A stretch of 28,065 nt of DNA from an uncultured Verrucomicrobiales bacterium (GCA_937885815.1 CALABM010000108.1:1-28065); one strand, 5' to 3'. Numbered from the stretch's first letter, positions 8,856 through 17,442 are shown. The notes: generated from the letters alone by a model not told the origin. Numbers and translations are program-made.

Positions 8856-10433
8856 TCAGCAAGTCTGCGCGGCCACAGCCTCAGCGCAGCGGCGGCCATC
8901 CAGCGCGGCGGAGACGATGCCGCCGGCATACCCAGCGCCCTCACCACAGGGGAAAAGGCCGGGAAGGTCCACGTGCTGGAGGGTGGCAGAGTCACGCGGA
9001 ATGCGCAGGGGCGAGCTGGTGCGTGTTTCGCAGCCGATGAGCAGAGCATCTTCACCAGCGAAACCACGGAGCTTGCGATTGAAGAAAAGCAGGCCTTCCT
9101 TCATGCGGCGGCTCACAAAATCAGGCAGCAGAGCATTCAAATCCCAAGGCGTCAGGCCGGGCTGATAACTGCTCTCAGGCAGAGCCGCGCTCACACGGCC
9201 CGCGAGGAAATCCACCGCACGCTGAGCGGGGGCCTTCTGGCGACCACCACCTGCCAGAGAGGTGGCGATTTCCAGCTGTTTCTGCCATGCAAGGCCGGCA
9301 AGCACACCATGCTCAGCGGCACAGGCGGCTGTATCTTCCGGCTTCACGGTAACCACAAAACCGGAGTTTGCCCAGTAGGAATCACGGGCAGAAAGGGACA
9401 TGCCATTCACCACCACTTCATCATTCTCCGTGGCAGCAGGTACGATATGGCCACCGGGACACATGCAGAAGGAGTGTACACCGCGGTCTTCCACATTCGT
9501 GGCAAGTGTATAGCGGGCAGAAGGAAGGCCCTCAGGGCGAGTCTCACCGGGGCGCAGGTGATACTGTGCAGCATCAATGAGTGCCTGCGGGTGCTCAATT
9601 CGCACACCCACGGCAAAAGTTTTCTGCTCCAGCGTGAGCCCTTCCTCATGCAAGAGGCGGTAGATATCACGGGCGCTGTGCCCTGTGGCGAGGATGACGG
9701 CATCACCCAGCCATTCACGGCCATCAGATGAAGTAACACCGCACAGGCGCTTGCCATCTGCCGTGCGCAGCAGGCCATTCACTCGCGTGCGGAAGTGCAC
9801 TTCACCGCCGGCGGCGATGATGCTTTCACGCATAGCCTTAATGATATCCGGCAGTTTATCCGAGCCGAGGTGCGGCTGGGCATCCGTGAGGATATCCGGA
9901 GAGGCACCGTGAGCCACGAAGGTTTCATACACCTCCATCACGGGGCCACGCTTGGTGGCACGGGTGAAGAGTTTACCATCCGAGAAGGTACCGGCACCAC
10001 CCTCACCAAAGCAGTAGTTGGAGTCATCCACCACGTACTCACCGCAGTTCAGCGGCTGCAAATCTAAGCTACGGGCAAAGACATCCTTACCACGCTCCAG
10101 CACAATGGGGCGCATGCCCAGCTCCAAACTGCGAAGAGCAGCAAACAAACCACCGGGGCCACTGCCCACGATGATGACCGTGCGTGCTCCGGCGGGGACA
10201 GGCGCATAATTCCTGCTGGGCAGCTCATACGGCGGCAACTCCTCATCCACACCCACCAGCAGGCGGAACTGGCGGCAGATAGGACGGCGGCGGGCATCTA
10301 TACTATCCTTCAGCAAGCGCATGGAAAGCACGCGGTGCGGGGAGATGCCAAGCTGCTGCGCCACAGCCTTGCGGCGGGCCTGTTCTTTCATGGCCTTACG
10401 CAGCGGGAGGTGGATGTCAATTTCCGTAATCAT
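8856..10433 (-). CDS. FAD-dependent oxidoreductase, COG2509-type
   Basis: 525 residues. After an N-terminal domain of about 80 residues typical of this family, a Rossmann dinucleotide fold starts at VIIVGSGPGG (87-95; GxGxxG at 90-95) with the ribose-binding acidic residue in VLER (111-114). Further family signatures are CFGEGGAGTFSDGKL and, near the C-terminus, FPCGEGAGYAGGIVSAALDG, which closes the FAD site. These match the uncharacterised FAD-dependent dehydrogenases of COG2509; the substrate is not known. Its ATG overlaps the cysE stop codon by 4 bases (ATGA), which suggests translational coupling as the last gene of a three-gene unit. Confidence 0.9.
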   Translation of the reverse strand: MITEIDIHLPLRKAMKEQARRKAVAQQLGISPHRVLSMRLLKDSIDARRRPICRQFRLLVGVDEELPPYELPSRNYAPVPAGARTVIIVGSGPGGLFAALRSLELGMRPIVLERGKDVFARSLDLQPLNCGEYVVDDSNYCFGEGGAGTFSDGKLFTRATKRGPVMEVYETFVAHGASPDILTDAQPHLGSDKLPDIIKAMRESIIAAGGEVHFRTRVNGLLRTADGKRLCGVTSSDGREWLGDAVILATGHSARDIYRLLHEEGLTLEQKTFAVGVRIEHPQALIDAAQYHLRPGETRPEGLPSARYTLATNVEDRGVHSFCMCPGGHIVPAATENDEVVVNGMSLSARDSYWANSGFVVTVKPEDTAACAAEHGVLAGLAWQKQLEIATSLAGGGRQKAPAQRAVDFLAGRVSAALPESSYQPGLTPWDLNALLPDFVSRRMKEGLLFFNRKLRGFAGEDALLIGCETRTSSPLRIPRDSATLQHVDLPGLFPCGEGAGYAGGIVSAALDGRRCAEAVAAQTC

Positions 10434-11260
10434 ACTTCGGTATCAATACTCTGCCTCATGCCGAGAGCGGGTGTATCACAGCAATCCGTATTCACAGCCA
10501 CCTGCACAGCAGGCACACCGGCCACAGTGGTGCGCGGTGCTACATCCGTCAGCACCACGGAGGAAGCGGCTATCTTGGCGCACTCGCCAATCTCCACACG
10601 GCCCAGCACCTTAGCACCGGCGCCGATGAGCACACCGCTGCGAACGATGGGGTGGCGTGCCCCGCCCTTCTCCTTACCGGTACCGCCGAGGGTCACCTCA
10701 TGCAGCATGGAAACGTTGTTCTCAATAATGGCTGTCTCACCCACCACGAAACCGGTGCCGTGGTCCAGCAGAATGCCGCAGCCAATCTGCGCCGCCGGGT
10801 GAATATCCACCCCGAACACCTCACTGCCCACACTCTGGAACAGCAGTGCCAGCAAGTGGCGCCCCTCCTGCCACAGCACGTGTGCCACACGGTATGTGGC
10901 CAGCGCATGAAAACCCTTGAAGAAGAGGAGAGGCTCCAGCACATTGTGACAGGCGGCATCTCGCTCCACCACGGCGCGCAAGTCCGCAGCCATGCAATCC
11001 ACCACCATGGGGTTGGACTTCAGCAGGGTACGGATAAGCGGCTCCAGCTCATCGCGGTTCATATCACGGCGGGAAAGCTTGCGTGCCAGGCGCACAGCCA
11101 CGGCATTGGCCAACGAGGTACGGCTGAGCACCACATCATCCAGCATGCCCAGAAGCTTGGGCTCACGCTCCACTGCAGCCTCCGCCGCAGCGAACACTTC
11201 CGCCCACACCTTCGCGGCCAGTCCGCTCTCAGCGGGTACCATCTTTTCCGGCCTTACCAT
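10430..11260 (-). CDS. cysE: Serine O-acetyltransferase CysE
   Basis: 276 residues, close to the 273 of the E. coli enzyme. It transfers acetyl from acetyl-CoA to L-serine, the first committed step of cysteine synthesis, in the cytoplasm. The N-terminal alpha-helical domain is followed by left-handed beta-helix hexapeptides. Asp152 and His167 in VDIHPAAQIG and LLDHGTGFVVGETA correspond to the catalytic pair, and GGTGK and GAGAKVLG are typical. The C-terminal tail, where cysteine feedback acts in relatives, ends in SIDTEV rather than the usual isoleucine. A GAGG ribosome-binding site precedes the ATG by 8 nt. The gene starts 17 bp after the polyprenyl synthase stop and overlaps the next gene by 4 bp. 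Confidence 0.93.
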   Translation of the reverse strand: MVRPEKMVPAESGLAAKVWAEVFAAAEAAVEREPKLLGMLDDVVLSRTSLANAVAVRLARKLSRRDMNRDELEPLIRTLLKSNPMVVDCMAADLRAVVERDAACHNVLEPLLFFKGFHALATYRVAHVLWQEGRHLLALLFQSVGSEVFGVDIHPAAQIGCGILLDHGTGFVVGETAIIENNVSMLHEVTLGGTGKEKGGARHPIVRSGVLIGAGAKVLGRVEIGECAKIAASSVVLTDVAPRTTVAGVPAVQVAVNTDCCDTPALGMRQSIDTEV

Positions 11261-11277
11261 AATAATATCCTCAGCGG

Positions 11278-12288
11278 TTAGGAGTTGCAGCAGTCACGCA
11301 GCATGTCATCCAAGCGGTAGGTCATCTCTGCAAGTGCCTTACGTGCAGGAGTATCCGGCAGCAGCCAGAGCACCTCACGGGCTTCCTCATTGCGTGCAAG
11401 ACCTTCATCCACAGAAAGGCGGATAGCCTCACGGAAGGCTTCCGTATGGCGCAGGCGGCTGTAATCAATCTCCTCATGGCGCTCCACGGCGCGGCGCACT
11501 TCATCCGCCACGTCCTCAGAGCTGCTCTCCATCAGGAAGAACACAGGCAGAGTGAGCTTACCCTTCTCCGCATCAGTACCCAGCGTCTTACCGGCGCTTT
11601 CATCCGTACCGGTGAGGTCCAGGCAGTCATCATAAATCTGGTAAGAGATGCCCAGCAGCGTTCCCATGCGGTTCAGGTGCTCAATCATCTCCTCATCCAT
11701 TTCCTGCAAGTAAGCCGCACCACTCATGGCTATGGCGAAAAGGGTGGCCGTCTTCTTGCGGATAAGCTCATAGTAATCCGCGCGGCTCATCTCAGCATCC
11801 CACAAGCGGGTGGACTGCTCCACCTCACCTTGGCAAAGATCACGCATGGCAATGGCCATCTTACGGCAGAACTTGCTGCCACCGATTTCCGAGCCCATCA
11901 CGATAGCCTGTGCCAGCATGGTATCACCCAGCAACACAGCCAACTCATTGCCCCAGAGGGCATTCGGCGTGGGCTGATCACGGCGGGTATCAGCCTTATC
12001 CAGCACATCATCATGGATGAGGGATGCCATGTGAATCATCTCCAGCAGGGCAGCAAAGGTGATATGCTCCTTGCGGATGCCACCGGTCGCAGCAGCTGTG
12101 AGCAATACCAACCCCGGTCGCAGCATCTTGCCTTGCCCGCGGCAGACCTGACGCATGTATTCACGAACATAAGGGTCAAAGTCTTCCGTCTGTCGCGAAA
12201 TCTCGTCACGCACCTTCTGAAGCTCCTGCTGAACGAGCTTCACATGGGCTTTCTTATTACGCAACTTACTGAAAAATGGTATACTCAT
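11278..12288 (-). CDS. Long-chain polyprenyl diphosphate synthase (trans-prenyltransferase)
   Basis: 336 residues from the chosen ATG at 12288. It condenses isopentenyl diphosphate onto allylic diphosphates, probably making the quinone side chain. Both aspartate-rich Mg2+ motifs are present: DDVLD (93-97, in HMASLIHDDVLDKADTRR) and DDCLD (220-224). Small residues (Ala, Ser) before the first motif fit a long product (C30-C45), but the exact length is not readable. The frame stays open upstream to about 12618. I chose 12288 because homologues start here, an AGGTG ribosome-binding site sits about 5 nt upstream, and a strong promoter lies at 12349-12377, inside the longer frame. First gene of the unit with cysE and the FAD oxidoreductase. 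Confidence 0.9.
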   Translation of the reverse strand: MSIPFFSKLRNKKAHVKLVQQELQKVRDEISRQTEDFDPYVREYMRQVCRGQGKMLRPGLVLLTAAATGGIRKEHITFAALLEMIHMASLIHDDVLDKADTRRDQPTPNALWGNELAVLLGDTMLAQAIVMGSEIGGSKFCRKMAIAMRDLCQGEVEQSTRLWDAEMSRADYYELIRKKTATLFAIAMSGAAYLQEMDEEMIEHLNRMGTLLGISYQIYDDCLDLTGTDESAGKTLGTDAEKGKLTLPVFFLMESSSEDVADEVRRAVERHEEIDYSRLRHTEAFREAIRLSVDEGLARNEEAREVLWLLPDTPARKALAEMTYRLDDMLRDCCNS

Positions 12289-12348
12289 AGTGCACCTGAC
12301 GGTATATGAACGAAAGAAGGCACAGCGGTCTTGCCGTTGCGCGCGGCG

Positions 12349-12377
12349 AGTGTAGCAGATTTTCACCCCTTTTGCAA
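12349..12377 (-). promoter_or_regulatory. Promoter of the polyprenyl synthase-cysE-oxidoreductase unit
   Basis: Minus strand: -35 TTGCAA (12372-12377), exact 17-bp spacer, -10 TACACT (12349-12354) preceded by TGC, an extended -10 feature. Predicted start near 12342, giving a leader of about 54 nt before the ATG at 12288. Confidence 0.75.
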
Positions 12378-12730
12378 TCATAAATTCGCATATGCGGTGT
12401 ATTTGTTGGTAGCAGTCCCAAAAGCGCTCTACAAAGAAAGAGAACAGCAGAAGGGCAAAACTATGAAGAAAAAAGACAATAGTAATTTGCCGGACTGCGT
12501 TGCTACCCGAAAGATAAATCTGTATGCAGGCTACATCGTGCTTGCAGACCCAAGAAATGTGATTTTTAGGCTCCTGCAACATCGGAACAGCAGCAGTGCC
12601 CGGTTTGTCGTCAGCCACGCCTGCAATGATAACATTTCATTCGGTCAGGTATCTTCAAATGTTTTCATACTCACATTTTCGAGCAGAATTGCTCTCCGTA
12701 GCGGTTTTGGGGTATAAAAGCTGCTCTCAT
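12378..12730. other. Gene-free stretch upstream of the polyprenyl synthase
   Basis: Moderately AT-rich. A plus-strand frame starting ATGAAGAAAAAAGAC at 12463, with AAGGG about 9 nt upstream, could encode about 84 residues. It has no recognisable domain, so I do not call it. Nothing else is supported here. Confidence 0.3.
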
Positions 12731-12843
12731 TGCAAAAAAATGGCCATTTTTTTGCATGATACCCGGTCTCATGTAAAAAAATTTGAAATTTCTTTACATG
12801 AGAAAACGCATCATGTAAAAAAATCGGCGTTTTTTTTACATGA
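12731..12843. repeat. Tandem array of three A/T-stem palindromes, 42-bp period
   Basis: Three inverted repeats follow each other with centres about 42 bp apart. The first (12731-12756) is a perfect 26-bp palindrome with TGCAAAAAAATGG as its half. The second (12768-12802) has the perfect 10-bp arms CTCATGTAAA/TTTACATGAG plus a near-perfect inner stem. The third (12811-12843) has 13-bp arms, TCATGTAAAAAAA and complement, around TCGGCGT. The shared word is CATGTAAA. The plus strand is open across the array and would read as 14-residue repeats (SHCKK..., SHVKK..., HHVKK...), but I consider this a dispersed non-coding repeat. Confidence 0.85.
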
Positions 12844-12896
12844 AAAAGCCGCCGATGCGCTTACAACATATCATATCTTAAATATATGATAGAACA

Positions 12897-12926
12897 AAAA
12901 GCCCGACCGTTGTGGGCCGGGCTTTT
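12897..12926 (-). terminator. Rho-independent terminator of hpf
   Basis: Arms 12897-12908 and 12915-12926 (AAAAGCCCGACC / GGCCGGGCTTTT) form a 12-bp stem with a 6-nt loop. On the minus-strand RNA the only irregular pair is a G-U wobble, and the stem ends in TTTTTG. It lies 25 bp after the hpf stop. Confidence 0.88.
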
Positions 12927-12950
12927 GCAGAAGACTGAGGAAAGCTTATA

Positions 12951-13553
12951 TTAAGCCTTAAGCTCCGTACCGAGCTCAATGATGGAATACTCACCGGGGC
13001 GCAGTCTGTATACAATCTGCAGCACGTTGCGGCGGGCATTGCGATAAAGCACAAAGGGCTTGCCGGAGATTTCCAGCTCCATGATGGCGTCCTCCTTGTA
13101 CATGGTCTTGAGCTCATAACCCTCACGGGAGATGCGCACAGGCTTGGGATCTTCCGGAGCGTCGAAGTCCTCGTAATCCAGAATATCCTCCTCATACACC
13201 TTCTCTTCCAGAGTGCGGATGCTCTTGGAACGGTGCGGACGGAAGTGCTTCATGAGGCGGGTCTTATGCTTGCGCATGCGGCGCATAATCTTAGTCACCG
13301 TCTCATCGATTGCTGCATAGAGGTCAGGTCCAACAGTGGATGCCTGAATGGTAATGTGGTCAGCACAGAACAATACAATTTCCGCCATCTGGCGGTCTTT
13401 CTGCACGTCCACCACTACTCGAGCCTCCACAATTTTGGGGTAATCGATATGGATAGACTGAATTTTCTTCGTGGCGAAATCACGAATTGCATCCGTCACA
13501 TCTACATGACGGCCGGTCACGACAACGTTTGTGTCAACATTTGATGTCTGCAT
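12951..13553 (-). CDS. hpf: Ribosome hibernation-promoting factor, long form
   Basis: 200 residues, the length of long HPF. The N-terminal S30AE/YfiA domain (about 1-105) binds the 30S decoding region. A charged linker with a DYEDFDAPED acidic patch leads to the C-terminal dimerisation domain (about 145-200; KTMYKEDAIMELEISGKPF and VYRLRPGEYSIIELG), which in other bacteria joins two ribosomes into inactive 100S particles. The start is fixed by an excellent ribosome-binding site, AGAAGGAGGT (13561-13570), 7 nt before the ATG. This is the strongest Shine-Dalgarno sequence in the window. Single gene, divergent from hemL. Confidence 0.95.
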   Translation of the reverse strand: MQTSNVDTNVVVTGRHVDVTDAIRDFATKKIQSIHIDYPKIVEARVVVDVQKDRQMAEIVLFCADHITIQASTVGPDLYAAIDETVTKIMRRMRKHKTRLMKHFRPHRSKSIRTLEEKVYEEDILDYEDFDAPEDPKPVRISREGYELKTMYKEDAIMELEISGKPFVLYRNARRNVLQIVYRLRPGEYSIIELGTELKA

Positions 13554-13627
13554 GGTTGGTACCTCCTTCTATGTTTGGTTGTTTCTTGCAGAACAAGGCA
13601 GCGAGTATGCACCTTTCTGCAATACTC

Positions 13628-13656
13628 ATGATACTCCCGAGCTTCGAGAAAATCAA
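13628..13656 (-). promoter_or_regulatory. Promoter of hpf
   Basis: Minus strand: -35 TTGATT (13651-13656), exact 17-bp spacer, -10 TATCAT (13628-13633). Upstream are long T-rich runs on the minus strand (13657-13685) that could act as an UP element. Predicted start near 13621, leader about 67 nt. Confidence 0.6.
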
Positions 13657-13725
13657 CAAAAAAAACAAAGAAAATAAAAAAAAATCTTCGGGAGGCTTGA
13701 ATGGATGAAAAGGAGGGGTTATACT

Positions 13726-15009
13726 GTGGCCATGCCGATATCTGAGGAACTTTTTGAGCGTGCGTGCCGGGTAATCCCCGGAGGCGTGAATTCACCTGTG
13801 AGAGCCTTCCGCCGCCTGGAGAGGGCGCCCTTTTTTGTGACCCGCGCTGAGGGAGCGCACCTGTGGGATGAGGATGGCCGCGAGTACATCGATTACGTTG
13901 GCACATGGGGCCCGGCCATTCTGGGGCACGCGCCGCAGAGCGTCATCTCAGCCGTGCAAGCGGCGGTACCCGCCGGGCTGGGGTATGGCATCCCCACGCG
14001 AATTGAGGTGGAGATGGCGGAAACCATCACCCGCTGGGTGCCTTCCATTCAGAAAGTGCGCATGACGAACAGCGGTACGGAGGCCACCATGAGCGCCGTG
14101 CGCTTGGCCCGCGGTTACACAGGCCGCAAGTACATCATTAAGTTCACCGGCTGTTACCACGGGCATGTGGACAGCCTGCTGGTGGCCGCCGGCAGCGGCG
14201 CTCTCACCCATGGCGAGCCGGATAGCGCGGGCGTTCCCGCTGAGTTTGCCGCGCTCACGCTGGCCCTGCCGTACAATGACCGCGAGGCCGTGCAGCGTGC
14301 CTTTGCGCAGTACCCGGGGCAGATAGCCGCCGTCATCGTGGAGCCGTACCCGGGCAACGCCGGTTTCTACCTCCCTGAGCCCGGCTACCTGGAGTTCCTG
14401 CGTGAGATTACTGCTCAGCAAGGCGCCCTGCTCATCTTTGACGAAGTGATGACCGGCTTCCGCATTTCCCCCGCCGGTGTGCAGGGCAAGCACGGCATCA
14501 CGCCGGATCTGACCACGCTTGGCAAGGTCATCGGCGGTGGGCTGCCCGTGGGTGCCTTCGGTGGCAGGGCTGATATCATGGACTGCGTCAGCCCCCTCGG
14601 CCCCGTATATCAGGCCGGTACACTCAGCGGAAACCCCGTGGCAATGGCTGCCGGCCTCGCTCAGCTGCGCGAGCTGGAAGCCACGGATGCCTACACCCGC
14701 TTGGAGACCCTCGGTGCACGGCTGGAGGAAGGCGTGCGCGCTGCTCTGGCAGACTGCGGACGCCCGTACTGCTTCAAGCGCAGCGGCTCCATGTTCTGCC
14801 TCTTCTTCACCACGAAGGATGTGAAAAATCTGGATGACGCCACCACGGCAGATTTCGACACCTGGCGCCGCTTCTTCCTCTCCATGCTGGAACAGGGCAT
14901 TTACACCGCACCCTCCCCCTTTGAGACCGGCTTCATCTCCACCGCCCATACTGAGGCGGATATAGATGCCACCGTGGCCGCCATGCGCCACAGCCTCAAA
15001 TCACTATAA
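13726..15009 (+). CDS. hemL: Glutamate-1-semialdehyde 2,1-aminomutase
   Basis: About 427 residues. This PLP enzyme converts glutamate-1-semialdehyde to 5-aminolevulinate in the C5 route to haem. Family hallmarks are IPGGVNSPVRAF near the N-terminus, the NSGTEA cofactor loop, LIFDEVMTGFR, and the Schiff-base lysine in LTTLGKVIGGG. The start is uncertain. An ATG at 13705 has GGGAGG 9 nt upstream. A GTG at 13726 has AAGGAGGGG 7 nt upstream. An ATG at 13732 (MPISEELFERA) matches where homologues begin. I chose the GTG for its spacing and closeness to the family start; the ATG at 13732 is nearly as likely. Strong terminator directly downstream. Confidence 0.93.
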   Translation: MAMPISEELFERACRVIPGGVNSPVRAFRRLERAPFFVTRAEGAHLWDEDGREYIDYVGTWGPAILGHAPQSVISAVQAAVPAGLGYGIPTRIEVEMAETITRWVPSIQKVRMTNSGTEATMSAVRLARGYTGRKYIIKFTGCYHGHVDSLLVAAGSGALTHGEPDSAGVPAEFAALTLALPYNDREAVQRAFAQYPGQIAAVIVEPYPGNAGFYLPEPGYLEFLREITAQQGALLIFDEVMTGFRISPAGVQGKHGITPDLTTLGKVIGGGLPVGAFGGRADIMDCVSPLGPVYQAGTLSGNPVAMAAGLAQLRELEATDAYTRLETLGARLEEGVRAALADCGRPYCFKRSGSMFCLFFTTKDVKNLDDATTADFDTWRRFFLSMLEQGIYTAPSPFETGFISTAHTEADIDATVAAMRHSLKSL

Positions 15010-15032
15010 GTCACCACACCACTTACCGATTC

Positions 15033-15073
15033 CACCCATGCACCACCATTTTCAGGGTGCATGGGTGTTTTTT
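15033..15073 (+). terminator. Rho-independent terminator of hemL
   Basis: Perfect 12-bp stem CACCCATGCACC (15033-15044) / GGTGCATGGGTG (15056-15067), 11-nt loop, followed by six T (15068-15073). It lies 24 bp after the hemL stop. Confidence 0.95.
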
Positions 15074-15097
15074 CTGCTTTCCTACTCGCTTAGTATC

Positions 15098-15106
15098 TGG
15101 TATAAT
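15098..15106 (+). promoter_or_regulatory. Extended -10 promoter of the kinase-ankyrin gene
   Basis: A consensus -10 TATAAT (15101-15106) preceded by TGG gives an extended -10. The -35 position (15078-15083, TTTCCT) is poor, as allowed for extended -10 promoters. Predicted start near 15113, so the leader is about 26 nt and carries no Shine-Dalgarno sequence. Confidence 0.7.
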
Positions 15107-15138
15107 CACTCTTGATTCCATAAGATATTCTCTCCGCT

Positions 15139-17442
15139 ATGCCTGATATCCACAAAGCTTCAGCCCTTTCCCCGGCCCTGCCTGTAGGTACTATGCTGGG
15201 TAATTACATTGTCCGCGAGGTTATCGGCAGCGGTGGATTCGGCATTACCTACCTTGCTCAGGAAGAGATTACGGAAAAACTCGTGGTCATCAAGGAGAAT
15301 TATCCCGCTGATATTTCCTTCCGGGATATGAATTCTCTAACTGTAGGCCCGGCGGGGCAATCCAGAAAAGAAGCTTATGACTGGGCTCTCACGCGCTTTC
15401 TGGAGGAAGCCAAAATACTCTCCCGCCTCAGCCACCCGAACATCGTACCCATACGCAATGCCTTTAAGGCCCTCGGTACAGCTTATTACGTGATGCCCCA
15501 TGTGGAGGGTACAGAGCTGCAGAAGGCCGCGCCTGCTCCGCGTAACATCACTGCGGAATGGCTTCTGCCCGTACTGGAAAAAATCCTCAGCGCGCTGGGT
15601 TATCTTCACGCACAAGGGCTCATCCACCGCGATATCAAGCCGAACAATATCCTGATGAACACCACCGGCGAGCCTATCCTCATTGATTTCGGCACCGCCC
15701 GCGCGCTGGAGAGCACCCACTCCCACACCCACATCGGCACACCCGGCTTCATGCCTTTTGAACAGCTCTCAGCCAGAGGCAAACGCGGCCCGTGGACAGA
15801 TTTTTACGCTCTGGGCGCCACCTGTTACTACCTCATTACGGGAGAGCTTCCCCCGCATTCCGTAGACCGAATGGAAGAGGATGAATACCTCCCCCTGGCA
15901 GGCAATCCTTCACTCACCGGGCGCTTCCCGGAGCATGTGCTCAGCAGTATTGATAAAGCTCTCATCATGAACCGCAGCAAACGCTGGCAATCCGCTCAGG
16001 AATGGCTGGATGCCCTGAAGGATAAATCTGCGGTGACTAGTGTCACAATCGAGGCAGTCCCCCTGACTGAACCCGTCAATCAGGCGAGGCCCGAAATAAT
16101 CCGGACCATCCCCACTTATGCACAGGCTGTGGACGAGCTGGAACGCCTCGGGATTAGCTCAGATACATATAACGATAACCTCCTCTCTGCCGCCGAGAAA
16201 GGAGAGGCACACATGACTGCACTCCTACTTGCCGCCGGAGCCGGCGTCAACACGACAGATGAAGATGGCTACACGCCCCTCCTCATGGCCGTCACCAATG
16301 GCCATACAGAATGTGTGCGCCTCCTGCTTACCATGCCGGGCATTGATGTCAACCAGTCGGATATATTTGGAAGACATCCTCTACTCGATGCGGCCGCTAG
16401 TGGTCATACGGAATGCGTGCGCCTTTTGCTCAGCGCACCGGGCATTAACATCAACAAACCGGACCAATGGGGGCTCACTCCTCTCAGCGAGGCTACTTTC
16501 AACGGCAATACGGAATGCGCAGACCTCATCCGCGCAGCATGTGGCATAAGCCCGCAGAAAGACAACTCCTCGCTTTATGCAGCCGCACGTGATGGAGAAG
16601 CTGAACAAGTTCGCCGTCTTTTGGCTGCTGGGACGGATGTCAACATGGCAGATGAAAACGGCAGAACACCCCTCCATTTCGCGGCAAATCTCGGCCACGT
16701 GGAGTGTCTCAAACTTCTGCTTGCGGCACCCAGAATTAATGTCAACATGGCAGATAATGCCAGCAACACGCCTCTCATCTATGCAGCTGAGAAGAATCAT
16801 ACAGAGTGTGTGCGCCTTCTGCTCGCAGCACCGGGAATTGACGTCAACAGGGAGTGTCAACTCGGCGCCACCCCCCTCATCTGGGCTGCCGTTGAGGGAC
16901 ATACCGAATGTGTACGTCCCCTGCTGAACGCGCCGGGGATTGACGTCAACAAGGAAGATGACTATGTCTTCACTCCCCTCAGCGAGGCTGCTAGACTAGG
17001 CCATACAGAATGTGTGCGACTTCTGCTTGCCGCGCCGGGGATTGACGTCAACAAGGAAGAGTATCACGGCGTCACTCCCCTCGACGTGGCTGCCGAAAAT
17101 GGCCATACGGAATGCGTGCGTCTTCTGCTCGCCGCGCCGGGTATTGATGTCAACAAAGAAACTCCCCTCCTCTCGGCTGCCTACAAGAACCATACAGAAT
17201 GCATGCGCTTCTTGCTTGCCACACCGGGGATTGACGTCAATAAGGCGGATCATAACGGCTGGACCCCTCTCCACTGGACTGCCTATAAAGGCCAGAAAGA
17301 ATGTGTACGCCTCTTGCTCGCTTCGCCAAAAATTGACGTCAACAAGGAAAATCTGCTCGGCAGGACTCCCCTATTCTGGGCCTTAGAAAATGACCACACC
17401 GAATGCGCAGAGCTCATCCGCGCGGCGGGTGGTAGAAGATAA
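15139..17442 (+). CDS. Serine/threonine protein kinase fused to about 13 ankyrin repeats
   Basis: 767 residues. A Hanks-type kinase domain (about 22-295) has the glycine loop GSGGFG (30-35), the ATP lysine K52 in VVIKENYP, the catalytic loop HRDIKPNN (163-170), DFG (183-185) and GTPGFMPFEQ (200-209). All key catalytic residues are present, so it is probably active. A linker (about 296-345) leads to ankyrin repeats up to the C-terminus, mostly 34 residues long (HTECVRLLLAAPGIDVNKE core) and highly alike. Repeat 10/11 is about four residues short. No signal peptide or membrane segment, so it is cytoplasmic. The repeats probably select partners or substrates; the role is not known. The C-terminal cap phrase TECAELIRAA also occurs internally (see findings). 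Confidence 0.93.
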   Translation: MPDIHKASALSPALPVGTMLGNYIVREVIGSGGFGITYLAQEEITEKLVVIKENYPADISFRDMNSLTVGPAGQSRKEAYDWALTRFLEEAKILSRLSHPNIVPIRNAFKALGTAYYVMPHVEGTELQKAAPAPRNITAEWLLPVLEKILSALGYLHAQGLIHRDIKPNNILMNTTGEPILIDFGTARALESTHSHTHIGTPGFMPFEQLSARGKRGPWTDFYALGATCYYLITGELPPHSVDRMEEDEYLPLAGNPSLTGRFPEHVLSSIDKALIMNRSKRWQSAQEWLDALKDKSAVTSVTIEAVPLTEPVNQARPEIIRTIPTYAQAVDELERLGISSDTYNDNLLSAAEKGEAHMTALLLAAGAGVNTTDEDGYTPLLMAVTNGHTECVRLLLTMPGIDVNQSDIFGRHPLLDAAASGHTECVRLLLSAPGININKPDQWGLTPLSEATFNGNTECADLIRAACGISPQKDNSSLYAAARDGEAEQVRRLLAAGTDVNMADENGRTPLHFAANLGHVECLKLLLAAPRINVNMADNASNTPLIYAAEKNHTECVRLLLAAPGIDVNRECQLGATPLIWAAVEGHTECVRPLLNAPGIDVNKEDDYVFTPLSEAARLGHTECVRLLLAAPGIDVNKEEYHGVTPLDVAAENGHTECVRLLLAAPGIDVNKETPLLSAAYKNHTECMRFLLATPGIDVNKADHNGWTPLHWTAYKGQKECVRLLLASPKIDVNKENLLGRTPLFWALENDHTECAELIRAAGGRR
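16280..17440 (+). repeat. Coding tandem repeats, about 102 bp (ankyrin units)
   Basis: The DNA of the ankyrin region repeats with a period of about 102 bp (34 codons). Units between about 16800 and 17240 share long words such as CCGGGGATTGACGTCAACAA, which points to recent duplication or gene conversion. A unit near 17150-17165 has lost about 12 bp in frame. Confidence 0.85.

Noticed and set aside
12289..12618. N-terminal extension of the polyprenyl synthase (about 110 residues)
   Set aside because: It crosses the promoter at 12349-12377, homologues start at MSIPFF, and a ribosome-binding site supports 12288.
12463..12717. Possible 84-residue plus-strand gene beginning MKKKDNSNLPDC
   Set aside because: It has a weak ribosome-binding site, but no recognisable domain, promoter or neighbour support.
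12596..12889. Plus-strand frame with 14-residue repeats across the three palindromes
   Set aside because: The repeat pattern follows from DNA palindromes at a 42-bp period, and the rest of the frame has no gene features.
13948..14991. 347-residue minus-strand frame opposite hemL
   Set aside because: Shadow of a clearly recognised enzyme on the other strand.
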